Translations under genes and position numbers: made by a program
Assembly (NCBI RefSeq): GCF_001651805.1
Contig: NZ_CP015839.1
Location: 4,340,001-4,404,000 of the forward strand
Direction: 5' to 3'
From: Marinobacterium aestuarii
Lineage (GTDB): Bacteria > Pseudomonadota > Gammaproteobacteria > Pseudomonadales > Balneatricaceae
DNA length: 64,000 nt
Shown: positions 1-10,527 of the stretch, one piece after another
How positions within the stretch are numbered: the first letter of the stretch is position 1
Layout of the letters: every line of letters starts with the position of its first letter
The notes under the pieces: model-generated
Databases searched by the model: none
Told to the model about the DNA's origin: nothing
Seen by the model: the letters and a program-made list of their open reading frames with translations, nothing else

Positions 1-24
1 TATCCAGCGTCGGACGGCACCGAC

Positions 25-54
25 AAAAAGGCCCCGCATTTGCGAGGCCTTTTT
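25..54. terminator. Bidirectional hairpin terminator
   Basis: A hairpin with outer arms AAAAAGGCC and GGCCTTTTT and an inner CGCA/TGCG stem. It has T-runs in both directions, so it can end the aldehyde dehydrogenase gene on the minus strand and an unseen plus-strand gene to the left. Confidence 0.8.
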
Positions 55-144
55 CGTGGCTGATCTATAGCACCGTGCAAACGCTATTAACCGACCACCT
101 TTGCGCAACTATGCCGCAGAGCCTGCCGCAAAACAGCCGGCACC

Positions 145-1722
145 TCAGCCGCCATTGCGACCGTCCAGCAGACGGCGCACGCCCAGCGGGTTGCTATCCT
201 GCAGAGCCTCTGGCAGCAGCGCTGGTGGCAGATCCTGGTAGCAGACCGGGCGCAGGAAACGCAGGATCGCGGCACTGCCCACCGAGGTGGTGCGGCTATC
301 GGAGGTCGCAGGGAAAGGCCCGCCGTGTACCATGGCCTGGCACACTTCGACACCGGTCGGGTAGCCATTGCACAGAATGCGGCCCGCCTTGCGTTCCAGC
401 ACCGGCAGCAGGCCGCGAGCCAGCTCGGTATCGGCTTCATCCAGCAGCAAGGTTGCGGTCAGCTGACCTTCCAGATGCTCCGCCACGCGGGCAAACTCAT
501 CGGTGCTGCGGCACTTGATCAACAGCGAACTGGCGCCAAAGATCTCCTCCGCCAGACGTTCATCCGCCAGAAAGGCCTCGGCACTGGTGACATAAAGCCC
601 GGCCTGACACTGGTTCGGCCCTGCGGCCGCAATACCGACGCCGGCCTGGTTTACCGCAGCGTGCTGCTGCAGCTGATCCGTGCCCTGGCTGTAGGCCTGG
701 TGGATACCGGGCGTCAGCATGGTCTGGGCTGCGACCTCGGCCAGCGCCGTAGCAGCGGTTTGCACGAAGGCATCCAGCGCGGCGCCTTCCTGTGCAATCA
801 CCAGCCCAGGGTTGGTACAGAACTGCCCCGCTCCCATCGCCAGCGACCCCACGAACCCCTTGGCGATGGACTCGCCGCGGGCTGCCAGCGCCGCCGGCAG
901 CAGGAACACCGGGTTAATGCTGCTCATTTCGGCATAGACCGGAATTGGCTCGGGCCTGTTGGCGGCGATCTGCATCAGCGCGGTACCGCCGCTGCGCGAA
1001 CCGGTAAAGCCCACCGCCTTGATGGCGGGATGGGCTACCAGGTTGGCACCGACTTCGGTACCGGAGCCAAACAGCAGCGAGAACACGCCCTCGGGCAGTC
1101 CTGCGTCGGCCACTGCCTGCTGAATCGCACGCCCCACCAGCTCGGAAGTACCAGGGTGCGCCGAGTGCGCCTTCACCACCACCGGGCAACCGGCCGCCAG
1201 GGCAGAAGCCGTATCCCCCCCTGCCACCGAGAACGCCAGCGGGAAGTTGCTGGCACCGAACACCGCCACAGGGCCCAGCGCAATCTGGCGCTGACGCAGG
1301 TCGGCACGGGGCAAGGGCGCACGTTCAGGCATGGCAGGATCAAGGCGAACATCCAGCCAGTTGCCGGAGCGCACAACGGCGGCAAACAGCCGCAGCTGAC
1401 CCATAGTACGACCACGCTCACCTTCAAGCCGAGCCCGCGGCAGGCCGGATTCGGCCATGGCACGCACAATCAGATCGTCGCCCAGCGCCAGTATGTTTTC
1501 GGCAATGGTTTCGAGGAAAGCAGCACGTGCCTCAAGCCCGGTTTCACGGAAGCTATCGAACGCCTCAGCCGCCAGCGCGCAGGCCTGGTCGACGTCAGCC
1601 TGAGCGCCGCCGGCAAAGGCCGGCTCCAGCGCCTCACCGGTCGCCGGGTTGATACCCCGGATCACACGACCCTGGCCGCGTACAGCACGGGCTCCGATCA
1701 GCATTTCACCTTTAATCTGCAT
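145..1722 (-). CDS. 2,5-dioxovalerate (alpha-ketoglutarate semialdehyde) dehydrogenase
   Basis: An NAD(P)-dependent aldehyde dehydrogenase of 525 residues. It is expected to oxidise 2,5-dioxopentanoate to 2-oxoglutarate, the last step of glucarate/galactarate breakdown. The catalytic cysteine is Cys302 (motif [10 protein letters not shown]), the general base Glu265 (VYAEMS) and Asn159 stabilises the oxyanion (GASNFP). The open frame runs 76 codons further upstream, but I chose the ATG at 1722 because AAGGGG stands just before it and the protein then starts like its family. It is the last gene of the diacid locus. The product call rests on family resemblance plus the neighbouring kdgD, which makes its substrate. 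Confidence 0.9.
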   Translation of the reverse strand: MQIKGEMLIGARAVRGQGRVIRGINPATGEALEPAFAGGAQADVDQACALAAEAFDSFRETGLEARAAFLETIAENILALGDDLIVRAMAESGLPRARLEGERGRTMGQLRLFAAVVRSGNWLDVRLDPAMPERAPLPRADLRQRQIALGPVAVFGASNFPLAFSVAGGDTASALAAGCPVVVKAHSAHPGTSELVGRAIQQAVADAGLPEGVFSLLFGSGTEVGANLVAHPAIKAVGFTGSRSGGTALMQIAANRPEPIPVYAEMSSINPVFLLPAALAARGESIAKGFVGSLAMGAGQFCTNPGLVIAQEGAALDAFVQTAATALAEVAAQTMLTPGIHQAYSQGTDQLQQHAAVNQAGVGIAAAGPNQCQAGLYVTSAEAFLADERLAEEIFGASSLLIKCRSTDEFARVAEHLEGQLTATLLLDEADTELARGLLPVLERKAGRILCNGYPTGVEVCQAMVHGGPFPATSDSRTTSVGSAAILRFLRPVCYQDLPPALLPEALQDSNPLGVRRLLDGRNGG

Positions 1723-1858
1723 AATTATCCCCTTGAGATTGTCGATGGGCGCCCCCGCGGATGCACGGATACACCCCAGCAAGCAATTAAATCGCCGGTA
1801 AAAGATGGCAGCAGGCATTACTGCAGGGTGTTTTCCACCCCGCCGAAACTTTAAATAT

Positions 1859-2641
1859 TCAGTCGAACGACTGGTTTTTTTTGTACTTCTCGTACAAATG
1901 AAATGCGCGGAATAAATGCTGATGCATTGCCGCACGCGCCGCCTCGCCATTCTGAGCCTTTATGGCCTCGAATATTTCCACGTGCTCATCTTCCACCCGC
2001 CTCAGATAAGTATCTGAAGCTACAGGGTCGATATTGGCGTTAATGATTTTTGTTCTGGGGATAATGTTCTTGTTGAACTGCTCGTAAAAACTCTGAATAA
2101 ACGGGTTTTTACTGGCAATGGCGATACTGAGGTGAAACTCATAATCTTCTTTTCGCGCCTGCTTGTGCTGGGCACGTGCCTCGTGAAAGGCGTTCAGGCT
2201 GTTTTCCAGCCGTACCATATCGTCGTCATCACGCCGCAGGGCGGCGAATTCCGCCGCTGCGGCTTCCACTACCAGACGCAGTTCCAGGATATGCAGGATA
2301 TCCTCGATCGCGGTTGGATTGATGGTGTGGGCGTAAAAAGTCTCCGCCAACACATTACGCACGACGGTGGTGCCTACGCCCCTCTTGGTCTCGACGAGAC
2401 CGAGTGACTTCAGCTGCGTGATAGCTTCACGAATAACGGTACGACTGACACCGAACATTTCACAGAGATTACCTTCGGTCGGCAGTTTCTGGCCGATATC
2501 GATGTGCCCCTGGGTGACCATTTTTTCCAGCTGTTCGGCCACGTGGCTCGACAGACTGCCACGCTGACGCACGGGTTCAATCTGAAAAGTGTCACTGCCG
2601 CCTGCTGGCTTTTGCATGGTCATAGCTATATCCGGTGTCAT
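1859..2641 (-). CDS. GntR-family transcriptional regulator, FCD (FadR) subfamily
   Basis: 260 residues. A winged helix-turn-helix lies at about 29-94 ([20 protein letters not shown] is typical GntR), followed by an all-helical FCD effector domain at about 105-245. The histidines expected to bind a metal and a carboxylate ligand are visible (EFHLSIA, DEHVEIF, AMHQH). It lies between gudD and the aldehyde dehydrogenase gene on the same strand, so it probably senses a sugar acid or pathway intermediate and controls this locus. The ATG at 2641 has a poor ribosome site; ATGs at 2623 and 2617 are alternatives. Whether it represses or activates cannot be read from sequence. Confidence 0.88.
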   Translation of the reverse strand: MTPDIAMTMQKPAGGSDTFQIEPVRQRGSLSSHVAEQLEKMVTQGHIDIGQKLPTEGNLCEMFGVSRTVIREAITQLKSLGLVETKRGVGTTVVRNVLAETFYAHTINPTAIEDILHILELRLVVEAAAAEFAALRRDDDDMVRLENSLNAFHEARAQHKQARKEDYEFHLSIAIASKNPFIQSFYEQFNKNIIPRTKIINANIDPVASDTYLRRVEDEHVEIFEAIKAQNGEAARAAMHQHLFRAFHLYEKYKKNQSFD

Positions 2642-2682
2642 TCAAGGAAAGAAGTATCGCCTTATTATCCCCGATTCATCCG

Positions 2683-4008
2683 CTAACGGACAAGCGACGG
2701 TTTCTTGGCATCGAATTGCCAGCCAGGAATCAGGTATTGCATGGCCATGGCATCGTCGCGCTGACCGACGTCGAGGCTTTTATAGAGCCTGTGTGCCTCT
2801 TCCAGCTTGGCTCTGTCCAGCTCGATCCCCAAACCCGGCTTTTGCGGCACCCGCAGCTTGCCGTCGCGAATCTGCAGCGGCTCGCGGGTTATGCGCTGTC
2901 CGTCCTGCCAGATCCAGTGGCTATCGATCGCGGTGATCTCACCCGGGCAGGCCGCGGCAACATGGGTCATCATGGCCAGGGAAATATCGAAATGGTTGTT
3001 GCTGTGCGAACCCCAGGTCAGACCCCACTCGTGGCACAGCTCGCCCACGGCGACGGCGCCCTGCATGGTCCAGAAATGGCAGTCCGCCAGCGGAATATCA
3101 ACAGAGTCCAGACGCACGGCATTGCGCAGCTGCTGCCAGTCGGTGGCAATCATGTTGGTGGCGGTCTTCAGGCCCGTCTGGCGCTTGAATTCCGACATGA
3201 TTTCACGGCCCGACCAGGCGCCTTCCTGACCGCAGGGATCTTCGGCGTAGCTGAGCATGTGCTTGATGGGCGTCAGGTATTCGACCGCCTGTTTCAGCGT
3301 CCAGGCACCGTTAGGGTCCAGCGTCAGGCGTGCGTCGGGGAAAACATCGTACAGGGCCGCGATGCACTCGGCCTCCTGCCGGCCATCCAGCACCCCGCCC
3401 TTGAGTTTGAAGTCACGAAAGCCGTAACGGGCGTAAGCCGCCTTGGCCAGGCTGGCAACAGCCTCGGGCGTCAGCGCCTCCTGGGTACGCACCCGATCCC
3501 AGTCGTCCTGCGGCTTGTCGCAGACTGGGTAGGGTAAATCCGTCTTCTTCGGATCGCCCAGCAAAAACAGGTAGCCCAGCACTTCAACTTCATCTCGCTG
3601 CTTGCCAAACTGCCCCAGCAGATCCGCTACGGGCAGATCCATCGCCTGGCCGGCCAGATCCAGCAATGCCGATTCAATACCGGTGATCACATGCACGGCG
3701 GTGCGCAGGTCGAAGGTCTGGTTGCCGCGTACATCTTCCGCCTGACCCGAGGTGGCCTGGCGCACACGACTGATAATGGCCTTGTAATGACCCACGCTCT
3801 GGCCTTCCACCAGCTCGCGGCATTTTTCCAGCGTATTCAGGATACCCTGGGTGGCCGGCACTTCGCCCAGACCGATACGGCCCGCGGTATCTTCCAGAAT
3901 CACCACGCTGCGGATAAACCAGGGCGCATGACCACCACTGAGATTCAGCAGAAAGCCGTCGTAACCGGCGACCGGCACCACGGTCATTTTTTTAATGGTG
4001 GTGAACAT
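2683..4008 (-). CDS. gudD: Glucarate dehydratase
   Basis: Enolase-superfamily enzyme of 441 residues (E. coli GudD 446) that dehydrates D-glucarate to 5-dehydro-4-deoxy-D-glucarate. The catalytic set is present four positions earlier than in E. coli: the KLK motif at 201-203, metal ligands Asp231 (LDPNGAW), Glu256 (YAEDPCG) and Asn285 (TATNMIA), and the Asp309/His335 dyad (GSHSNNH). A strong GAGGAG ribosome site precedes the ATG. It lies between kdgD, which uses its product, and the GntR regulator. A GudX-type inactive paralogue is unlikely because all key residues are kept. Confidence 0.95.
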   Translation of the reverse strand: MFTTIKKMTVVPVAGYDGFLLNLSGGHAPWFIRSVVILEDTAGRIGLGEVPATQGILNTLEKCRELVEGQSVGHYKAIISRVRQATSGQAEDVRGNQTFDLRTAVHVITGIESALLDLAGQAMDLPVADLLGQFGKQRDEVEVLGYLFLLGDPKKTDLPYPVCDKPQDDWDRVRTQEALTPEAVASLAKAAYARYGFRDFKLKGGVLDGRQEAECIAALYDVFPDARLTLDPNGAWTLKQAVEYLTPIKHMLSYAEDPCGQEGAWSGREIMSEFKRQTGLKTATNMIATDWQQLRNAVRLDSVDIPLADCHFWTMQGAVAVGELCHEWGLTWGSHSNNHFDISLAMMTHVAAACPGEITAIDSHWIWQDGQRITREPLQIRDGKLRVPQKPGLGIELDRAKLEEAHRLYKSLDVGQRDDAMAMQYLIPGWQFDAKKPSLVR

Positions 4009-4083
4009 AGTGTCTCCTCATTCGTAAACCAGCGGCCAGATAACAGCATTTACGCTGTCACCCAGCCTCCGGGGTGCCTGGGT

Positions 4084-4995
4084 TTAGCGGCAGGCGCTGA
4101 TAAGAGCGGCCAACTCTTCCTTCTCCGCCGCGCTCGGCATGGTCAGCGGTGCGCGCACATCGCCGGCAGGACGCCCAACGATGTCGGCACCGGCCTTGAT
4201 CAGGCTGACGGCATAGCCTTTCTTGCGATCACGCAGACGGCAGAACGGAATAAAGAAATTCTTGATGATGGCCGTGACCGTAGCCTGATCACCGCCACGC
4301 AGGGCGTTGTAGAACTTCATGGTCATCTCGGGCATAAAGTTGAACACCGCCGACGAATAGGTGTTTACACCGATCGACAGGTAGGCTTCGGCAAAAATTT
4401 CGGCGGTCGGTACACCACCGATGTACACCAGGCGGTCGCCCACGGTCTTGATGGTGTCATTCAGTGCGGCTATATCACCGACACCGTCTTTGAGGCCTAC
4501 CAGGTTCGGACAGGCCCCGGCCAGCAGCTTGACGCTTTCGGCATCCAGCACGCCATTGCCGCGGTTGTAGTAAACCACCTGCAGCTTGGTGCTGTTGATC
4601 ACGGTCTTGGCGTATTCAACCACACCATCCGCCGGGCATTCGGTCAGGTACGGGGGCATCAGCAGAATGCCGTCGATACCGGCTGCTTCAGCCGCCTTGC
4701 AGTAGGCCTGTGCTTCCGGAATGCTCTTGCCGGCACTGGCGATCACGGGAACACGACCCGCCACTGTATCAACCGCTATCTGGCAGATGTTTTTGTACTC
4801 ATCCATGGACAGCGAAAAGAACTCCCCGGTACCACCGGCGACAAAGACACTGGATACACCCTGCTGCACGAACCATTCGATACGTTCACGGTATGTTGCA
4901 GCATCAAACTTGCCGTTGGCATCCAGATCAGTAATCGGGAAGGAGAGCAGACCATCGCTCAGGGACTGACGGATACGTTCTACAGATAACGCCAT
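4084..4995 (-). CDS. kdgD: 5-dehydro-4-deoxyglucarate dehydratase (decarboxylating)
   Basis: A DapA-superfamily TIM barrel of 303 residues. It converts 5-dehydro-4-deoxyglucarate to 2,5-dioxopentanoate with loss of water and CO2. The Schiff-base lysine is Lys169 (VGLKDG), the catalytic tyrosine about Tyr143 (VVYYNRG), and the GGTGEF substrate loop is at about 54-59. I chose the ATG at 4995 (MALSVERI) over the one 18 bases upstream because TGAGGA sits about eight bases before it. With gudD, garD and the aldehyde dehydrogenase it completes the route to 2-oxoglutarate that bypasses the E. coli GarL aldolase route. Confidence 0.93.
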   Translation of the reverse strand: MALSVERIRQSLSDGLLSFPITDLDANGKFDAATYRERIEWFVQQGVSSVFVAGGTGEFFSLSMDEYKNICQIAVDTVAGRVPVIASAGKSIPEAQAYCKAAEAAGIDGILLMPPYLTECPADGVVEYAKTVINSTKLQVVYYNRGNGVLDAESVKLLAGACPNLVGLKDGVGDIAALNDTIKTVGDRLVYIGGVPTAEIFAEAYLSIGVNTYSSAVFNFMPEMTMKFYNALRGGDQATVTAIIKNFFIPFCRLRDRKKGYAVSLIKAGADIVGRPAGDVRAPLTMPSAAEKEELAALISACR

Positions 4996-5160
4996 TGTGT
5001 TGATCCTCATCATTCATTAAAGCCGCAGCAGGGCCTTCAGCAAAGTCATCCAAACCAGGGCAGAGCAACCTGCCCCCGAACTGCAGGCTGCAGCGGCGGG
5101 AGTCGTGGCCAGCACCCGGTTAAGCCACAAGGCCGCCAAAGCGCGCCTTAATCGTCATTC

Positions 5161-5188
5161 ATCATACATCATACTTTTAAAGGCGCAA
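5161..5188 (-). promoter_or_regulatory. Promoter upstream of kdgD, same pattern as the transporter promoter
   Basis: On the minus strand, TTGCGC (5188-5183), a 16-base spacer ending GTATGATG, then TATGAT (5166-5161). The same three parts occur at 10300-10273. A nearby AAGGC-GCAA-GCCTT inverted repeat overlaps the -35. The 332-base gap between garD and kdgD holds no gene; it also has TATTTTGTACG on the minus strand (5218-5208), repeated near 11760. The doubled GTATGAT could be an operator for the local GntR regulator, which is inference. Confidence 0.6.
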
Positions 5189-5327
5189 GCCTTAAATCGA
5201 CTGATTCGCGTACAAAATACCGAGCATTGAAAACCGCAGGAAAAGCCGGACAGCAGAGCATCTACAGCCCACGCGCCACGGCACTCAAGGCCTGCGTACA
5301 ACAGCCTCGAAAGGCAAGGTGCCGGCC

Positions 5328-6905
5328 TCAGGTCACAGGGGCAGGGTTAAACAGCACCAGATCGTTGTGCAGCCCCAGGCGGTCGGCTGCAACCAATTGA
5401 CGGCCGCTGGCCACCTCCAGGATCAGGTGGAACAGCTCCCAGCCCACATCCTCGATGGTGGCCTCCCCGGTGGCGATACGTCCGGCATCAAGGTCAATCA
5501 GGTCGTGCCAGCGGCGGCTCAGGGTCTTGTTGGTAGAGACCTTGATGACCGGCGCCATCGACAGGCCATAGGGGGTGCCCCGCCCGGTGGTGAAGACCTG
5601 CAGGTTCATCCCGGCGGCCAGCTGCAGCGTGCCGCAGATAAAGTCGCTGGCCGGGGTCGCGGCGAAATTCAGGCCGCGCTTGCGGACCCGCTCACCCGGC
5701 TCCACCACATCGACAATAGCGCTGGTACCCGACTTGATAATGGAACCCAGCGCCTTCTCGACGATATTGCTCAAGCCGCCCTTCTTGTTGCCAGGCGTCG
5801 TATTGGCACTGCGATCCACCTGCCCCAGGCTCAGGTAGTTGTCATACCAGTCCATCTGGTCAATCAGCGCCTGGGCCACCTCCGGGCTCTTGGCGCGGGA
5901 GGTCAGCAGATGAATCGCATCGCGCACCTCGGTGACCTCGGAGAACATCACGGTACCGCCGGCCCGCACGATCAGATCGGCGGCAAAGCCCAGCGCCGGA
6001 TTGGCGGTAACGCCGGAGAAGGCATCACTGCCGCCGCACTGCATGCCCACTACCAGCTCCGAGGCCGGGCAGGTTTCGCGGGTGCGCCTATTAAGTTTTT
6101 CCAGATGGTATTCAGCCAGTTGCAGAATACCGTCCACCATCTCGCCAAAGCCGTTAAAGGCCTCGTCCTGCAGACTCAGGATCGGCGACGGTCGGATTTC
6201 GGTGGCCTCGGCGGCGTTTTCAGCCAGGCGCAACACCTGCTCCTCCGGGATCAAGCGTGTGGGCAGCAGCTTCTCGCAGCCCAGGCCAATCACCATCACT
6301 TCACCGCCGAAATTGGGGTTGCGGGCTATATTCTGCAGCGTGCGAATCGGCACTATGGCCGCCGGGGCATTGATCGCCACGCCGCAGCCGTAGCTGTGAT
6401 TCAGGGCCACAACATCGTCAACATTGGGGTAACGCGGCAGCAGCTCCTGCTTGATCCGGCGCACCACGTGATCGGTAACACCGGCCACGCACTGCACGCT
6501 GGTCGAGAGTGCCAGCACGTTCTTGGTGCCAACGGTGCCATCGGCATTGCGATAGCCCTCAAAGCTATAGCCCTGCAATGGCGGCAGCTCAGGCGCCGGC
6601 CGCACCTCGGTGGACAGCTCGCTCAGCAGGCGTGCATCCGGCATGCGCACCATGCTTTCGTTGATCCAGCGGCCGCGGGCTATAGGCTCCAGCGCATAGC
6701 CAATCACTTCGCCGTAACGCACAACGGTGCTTTCGGCCGCGATATCACACAGCGCCACCTTGTGACCCAGGGGTACATCGTCCAGCAGCCGCGTACCCTC
6801 ATCCAGCAAGGTTCCGGCTTTCAGACCACCGGCATTGGCAACGATGACCACATTGTCGGCCTCGTGCATGCGAATGGTGATAGCGGTTTCGTTTGGTGTA
6901 TTCAT
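5328..6905 (-). CDS. garD: Galactarate dehydratase
   Basis: UxaA-family enzyme of 525 residues (E. coli GarD 523) that dehydrates galactarate (mucate) to 5-dehydro-4-deoxyglucarate. The N-terminal SAF-like domain spans about 1-95 ([18 protein letters not shown]) and the large catalytic domain follows, with the cysteine and histidine motifs of the family ([34 protein letters not shown]) thought to bind iron. GAGGG precedes the ATG. It joins galactarate to the same intermediate as gudD. It follows tctA by 63 bases and is probably co-transcribed with the transporter. Confidence 0.93.
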   Translation of the reverse strand: MNTPNETAITIRMHEADNVVIVANAGGLKAGTLLDEGTRLLDDVPLGHKVALCDIAAESTVVRYGEVIGYALEPIARGRWINESMVRMPDARLLSELSTEVRPAPELPPLQGYSFEGYRNADGTVGTKNVLALSTSVQCVAGVTDHVVRRIKQELLPRYPNVDDVVALNHSYGCGVAINAPAAIVPIRTLQNIARNPNFGGEVMVIGLGCEKLLPTRLIPEEQVLRLAENAAEATEIRPSPILSLQDEAFNGFGEMVDGILQLAEYHLEKLNRRTRETCPASELVVGMQCGGSDAFSGVTANPALGFAADLIVRAGGTVMFSEVTEVRDAIHLLTSRAKSPEVAQALIDQMDWYDNYLSLGQVDRSANTTPGNKKGGLSNIVEKALGSIIKSGTSAIVDVVEPGERVRKRGLNFAATPASDFICGTLQLAAGMNLQVFTTGRGTPYGLSMAPVIKVSTNKTLSRRWHDLIDLDAGRIATGEATIEDVGWELFHLILEVASGRQLVAADRLGLHNDLVLFNPAPVT

Positions 6906-6968
6906 GGCACCCTCAAACAGATCGAAGTGCCTGCCGGGGCGTTGCGCCCCGCCAGGCCAGAGGAAAAA

Positions 6969-8480
6969 TCAGACTTCAGCAAGCCGGGCCTTGTTGTCGC
7001 GCCGCGCCTTGAGCGCCAGAAAGACAGAAAACAGCACTGAAGCCAGAATCATCAACCAGAGCACAATCGCGATCGGACTCTTGGTAAAGAAGATACTCAG
7101 GGTGCCGAAGGACTCCAGACTCTTGACGAAGTACACCTCGGCCGAGCCGCCCAGGATAAAACCGATGACCAGCGGTGCGACCTCGATACCGATTTTCTGC
7201 GCCACAAAGCCCACCAGGCCGAAGATCAGCAGCGTCCAGACATCGAACATGATGCCGTAGTTGATCGCATAGGCGCCGACCACACACATCATGATGATGA
7301 TCGGATAGAGGATGTACTTGGGCACCATCACGACCTTGGCAATATGCTTGATGGCAAAGAACATGACCCCGAACATCACCAGGTTGGCAAACACCAGACC
7401 GATCATCATCGAATACCAGGTATCCAGGTTTTCAGCGATGAACAAAGGCCCGACCTGCAGCCCCTGCAGGGTGAATGCTCCGATCAGCACCGCCGTAGTA
7501 CTGTCGCCGGGAATGCCCAGGGACAGCAGCGGTATCAGGGCACCGCCGGTCAGGGCGTTGTTGGACGACTCGGACGCGATCAGCCCCTCGGGGGCGCCCT
7601 TGCCCATTTTCGACGGATCCTTGGAGAAGTTTTTCTGCTGCGTATAGGCCAGCACCGAAGCCGCACTGCCACCGATACCCGGCAGCATGCCGACAAAGGT
7701 GCCGATGGACGACGAACGGAGCAAATTGACCCACTGGCCACGAAACACATCGAGTTTGAAGGGCGTGCCATTTTCCAGCTGAATGCGATTCGCGCCGTGC
7801 TCTTCCTTGATGCCCTTCTCGGCCTCCTGAAAGATGGTCGCCAGACCAAACAGGCCGATCAGCACCGGCAACAGCGCAAAGCCCTCTTCCAGGTAAGGCA
7901 CCATGAAGTCGGCCATCAGGCGGTATTCGCCATTGCCACCGACACCCACATCGTAGGTACCGATCAGACTGAGAAATACGCCGATCAGGCCGCTGAAGAT
8001 GCCGATCAGCATGTTCTTGGAGAGCGACGCAATCACCGTCAGCGCAAAGAAGATAATCAGGAACTTCTCCACATAGGAGAACTTGATCGCAAAATCGGAC
8101 AGCACCGGCGCAAACAGGAACAGAATCACGGCACTGAAGAGCCCGCCCACCAGCGACGAGACAATGCAGATCTTCAGCGCCCGCTCCGCCTCGCCCCGCT
8201 TGGCCATGGGGTGACCATCGAAGGTGGTCGTAATGGACGAGGGCGTACCGGGAATATTCAGCAGAATCGCCGGCACCAGGCCACCCGATATGCCACCCAC
8301 ATAGAGCCCCAGCAGCAGCGCCAGGCCTTCATGCAGCCCCAGTGAATAGGTCAGCGGCAGGCAGACGGCGACCGCCATGGTGGCGGTCATGCCCGGAATG
8401 GCACCAAAAATAATACCCACCAGCGAGCCCGCAGCCGCCAGCAGAAAATATTCGGGAGATAACAGGGAAATAAAATCCAT
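6969..8480 (-). CDS. Tripartite tricarboxylate transporter, large permease subunit (TctA family)
   Basis: 503 residues, with about eleven or twelve hydrophobic segments. The family signature is near the N terminus (IFGAIPGMTATMAVAV) and recurs in the second half (VGMLPGIGGSAASVLAY), reflecting the internal repeat of TctA proteins. It forms the ion-driven channel with the TctB subunit and receives substrate from the periplasmic receptor encoded upstream. A GGAG ribosome site precedes the start. Its place directly before garD makes galactarate and/or glucarate the likely cargo rather than citrate; that is inference from context. Confidence 0.92.
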   Translation of the reverse strand: MDFISLLSPEYFLLAAAGSLVGIIFGAIPGMTATMAVAVCLPLTYSLGLHEGLALLLGLYVGGISGGLVPAILLNIPGTPSSITTTFDGHPMAKRGEAERALKICIVSSLVGGLFSAVILFLFAPVLSDFAIKFSYVEKFLIIFFALTVIASLSKNMLIGIFSGLIGVFLSLIGTYDVGVGGNGEYRLMADFMVPYLEEGFALLPVLIGLFGLATIFQEAEKGIKEEHGANRIQLENGTPFKLDVFRGQWVNLLRSSSIGTFVGMLPGIGGSAASVLAYTQQKNFSKDPSKMGKGAPEGLIASESSNNALTGGALIPLLSLGIPGDSTTAVLIGAFTLQGLQVGPLFIAENLDTWYSMMIGLVFANLVMFGVMFFAIKHIAKVVMVPKYILYPIIIMMCVVGAYAINYGIMFDVWTLLIFGLVGFVAQKIGIEVAPLVIGFILGGSAEVYFVKSLESFGTLSIFFTKSPIAIVLWLMILASVLFSVFLALKARRDNKARLAEV

Positions 8481-8498
8481 CGCAGTGACTCCGGGGCG

Positions 8499-8942
8499 TT
8501 ACGGCAAGGTGATATTGAACAGCGTGCCCAGTACGTACCAGGCCACGAGCGGCGCAATCAGTGCATTGGCGCTAATAACCAGCAGCACCCGGCGCGTCAC
8601 TTCATGGACATACACCAGAGACAGGGAAAACATGAACGCCATGGAGCTGAACAGGAACCCGAGCCCCGTATTGGGAAAGAGCTGCCCGACATAATCCATG
8701 GCTATAAAGTACGCCACCACCAGCGCCAGGGTACTGAAAAGGCGGAACTTGTCGGCGTTTTCTTCAAAGAACGCCAGGCCTGCGCCCCGCGTCCTGACGA
8801 TCTCAACAAGGCGCCCATAATTGAGCGCAACAATCAGTACCAGCATCCCGGCCAGCAAACCGAGTACAAGCCTCGGAAAAAACAGATGCGATTGATCGAA
8901 GTCGATCGAGACCTCGAGCAACGAAGTGAGTGTCTGGCTCAT
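8499..8942 (-). CDS. Tripartite tricarboxylate transporter, small membrane subunit (TctB family)
   Basis: 147 residues with four hydrophobic segments (about 20-40, 65-85, 95-120 and 125-145), as expected for TctB. These subunits are poorly conserved; the call relies on size, topology and position between the receptor gene and tctA. The gap to tctA is only 18 bases, so the two are surely one transcript. The ribosome site is weak, suggesting coupling to the upstream message or low expression. Confidence 0.85.
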   Translation of the reverse strand: MSQTLTSLLEVSIDFDQSHLFFPRLVLGLLAGMLVLIVALNYGRLVEIVRTRGAGLAFFEENADKFRLFSTLALVVAYFIAMDYVGQLFPNTGLGFLFSSMAFMFSLSLVYVHEVTRRVLLVISANALIAPLVAWYVLGTLFNITLP

Positions 8943-9017
8943 AACTGCACCGAACGGTTAAGTGAGGGTAATGGCCCTACTAGCATATAGCGGCCACCAC
9001 CCCCGTCATGGGGAAGA

Positions 9018-9044
9018 AGAGCCGCTCTGAATGCGAACGGCTCT
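9018..9044 (-). promoter_or_regulatory. Stem-loop between receptor gene and tctB
   Basis: A 7-bp stem AGAGCCG/CGGCTCT with a 13-base loop in the gap after the receptor gene. Only a short mixed pyrimidine tract follows on the minus strand, so it is more likely a partial terminator or message stabiliser. This would leave more receptor than membrane subunits, as is common for binding-protein transporters. Confidence 0.45.
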
Positions 9045-9069
9045 GGTATTGCTGTCGCCCGCCTGGACC

Positions 9070-10116
9070 TTAGCCGTTGATGGCCTTGATCACCTTGGAG
9101 ATACGGTCGTTTTTCTCTTTCAGGTAGATCTGAGCTTCGCTGGAGGGCTTGAAGTTCGGAATGAAGAAGGATTTCTTCTGCACTTCCTGGATTTTGCCTT
9201 CGGCGTAAATCTCGCCCAGCGCCTTGTCGATCGCGGCAACGAAGGCAGGATCGATATCCTTGTTGTAGATAAAGAAGAACTCCTTGTCGAAGGTGAAGTC
9301 CTGACCTTCTTCCATCGGCACCTTGACGTTAGGTTCGACGAAGCTCAGCAGATCATTGCGGCTGGTCTTACCCATACCTTCCTCGTGGGCCTGCTGGATG
9401 GTCTGCTCACGCGCGGTCAGCCAGACAAAGCTCATCGCTTTCTGGTCGTCCGCAGGCAAACGGGTGTACTGCTCGTTCGACTGCACACTGCCGTTGATGA
9501 CATCGGCCAGACCGTCAAACATTGCCTGGTTCTTGGAATCCTGGGAGCCCGTATTGACCGGCGTGAGGTTGCCTTCCTTACCCGGGTATTTCAGCTTGAC
9601 CGCATTTTTCAGCGCGCTGTAACCGATCTCCGAAACCCCGCCCGGCTGAATAGCTACGCGTACAGTCGTGCCGCTGCCCGCCGCATCGATGATCTGATCC
9701 ACGCTCTGGTACGGTGAGTTCTTGCTGACCAGGTAGGCATTGCCCGGATTGATGGCGAAGGTCGGCCCCACACGGTAATTCTCAAACAGGTCTGAGTAGC
9801 CTTTCTGCTCATAGAGCACGCCCAGATAGGCCTGGTCGTGGAACACCATGATGGTGCTGCCATCGGCGCTGCGGTCACGCTCCACGGCCTTGTACGCCGA
9901 AGGCGCACCGGTTGCATCGACCTTGAAGTTGGCACCCAGCTTGGCCGACAGAGCCTCAGCCACAATGCTGCTGGACTGGTAGGTGTCACCACCGGTGGAC
10001 TTGGAGCCGATGACAACGCGGATATTCGACGGAATATCGGCCGCAAAACTCTGCGCAGCCAGCGTTGCCGTGAGCGCGCATAAGCTCAGACGTAAACCTA
10101 ATACTAAACCTTTCAT
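9070..10116 (-). CDS. Periplasmic substrate-binding receptor of tripartite tricarboxylate transporter (TctC family)
   Basis: 348 residues, with a Sec signal peptide at 1-25 (MKGLVLGLRL start, cleavage after SFA). The mature part reads as a TctC/Bug-type two-lobe binding protein, captured solute being passed to TctAB. It diverges from typical Bug proteins in the ligand region (VGPTFAINPGNAYLV, AIQPGGVSEIG), fitting a non-citrate ligand. An AGGA ribosome site precedes the ATG. It is the first gene of the diacid operon; its promoter lies about 155 bases upstream. The likely ligands are galactarate and glucarate, inferred from neighbours. Confidence 0.87.
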   Translation of the reverse strand: MKGLVLGLRLSLCALTATLAAQSFAADIPSNIRVVIGSKSTGGDTYQSSSIVAEALSAKLGANFKVDATGAPSAYKAVERDRSADGSTIMVFHDQAYLGVLYEQKGYSDLFENYRVGPTFAINPGNAYLVSKNSPYQSVDQIIDAAGSGTTVRVAIQPGGVSEIGYSALKNAVKLKYPGKEGNLTPVNTGSQDSKNQAMFDGLADVINGSVQSNEQYTRLPADDQKAMSFVWLTAREQTIQQAHEEGMGKTSRNDLLSFVEPNVKVPMEEGQDFTFDKEFFFIYNKDIDPAFVAAIDKALGEIYAEGKIQEVQKKSFFIPNFKPSSEAQIYLKEKNDRISKVIKAING

Positions 10117-10272
10117 ATCTTATTATTCCTGTATGACCCGTTTTGTCTCGGACAAGTCAGCGCTCACCACGATGAACGCCCATCGTTGCTTACCCGCTCA
10201 TTCGACTGTTACGCAGGACAGACAGCTACCGGAATTTTCGGTAAAGATCCAGCCCTGCAGCAGACCCAATTA

Positions 10273-10304
10273 ATCATACATCATACATATGATTGCGCAA
10301 TCAT
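10273..10304 (-). promoter_or_regulatory. Diacid operon promoter with overlapping LacI-type and repeated operators
   Basis: On the minus strand: TTGCGC (10300-10295), a 16-base spacer, TATGAT (10278-10273). The -35 is the core of a perfect 16-bp palindrome, ATGATTGCGCAATCAT (10289-10304), with the central CG typical of LacI-family operators. The spacer and -10 form a direct repeat GTATGAT-GTATGAT. Either site, if bound, would block polymerase. The rest of the 411-base gap (10117-10527) shows no gene. Confidence 0.65.
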
Positions 10305-10527
10305 TATTTGCTGATCGACAACTGAGCCCCCACGCTTTGCGGGCCCGTGCTTCAGACAGACAGCAGCGCCGGGTCATGCCCAGTGGTGTCGTAATCAGAA
10401 GAGGTCGCGGGTATCGCAGATACGGATTCGATTCTGTTGGCCTTTCTGCTGGCCCCTGCGAGCGAAAAGCCAGACAGGCATCAACCTGATGGCGCCACCT
10501 TCCATGCATTGACGCATCCCCACACCA

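Noticed and set aside
325-1854. 509-residue plus-strand frame opposite the aldehyde dehydrogenase
   Set aside because: Low-complexity Gln/His/Arg composition and no domain; the minus-strand enzyme has all catalytic residues.
5319-7040. 573-residue plus-strand frame over garD
   Set aside because: Antisense shadow; garD on the other strand is complete with its motifs and ribosome site.
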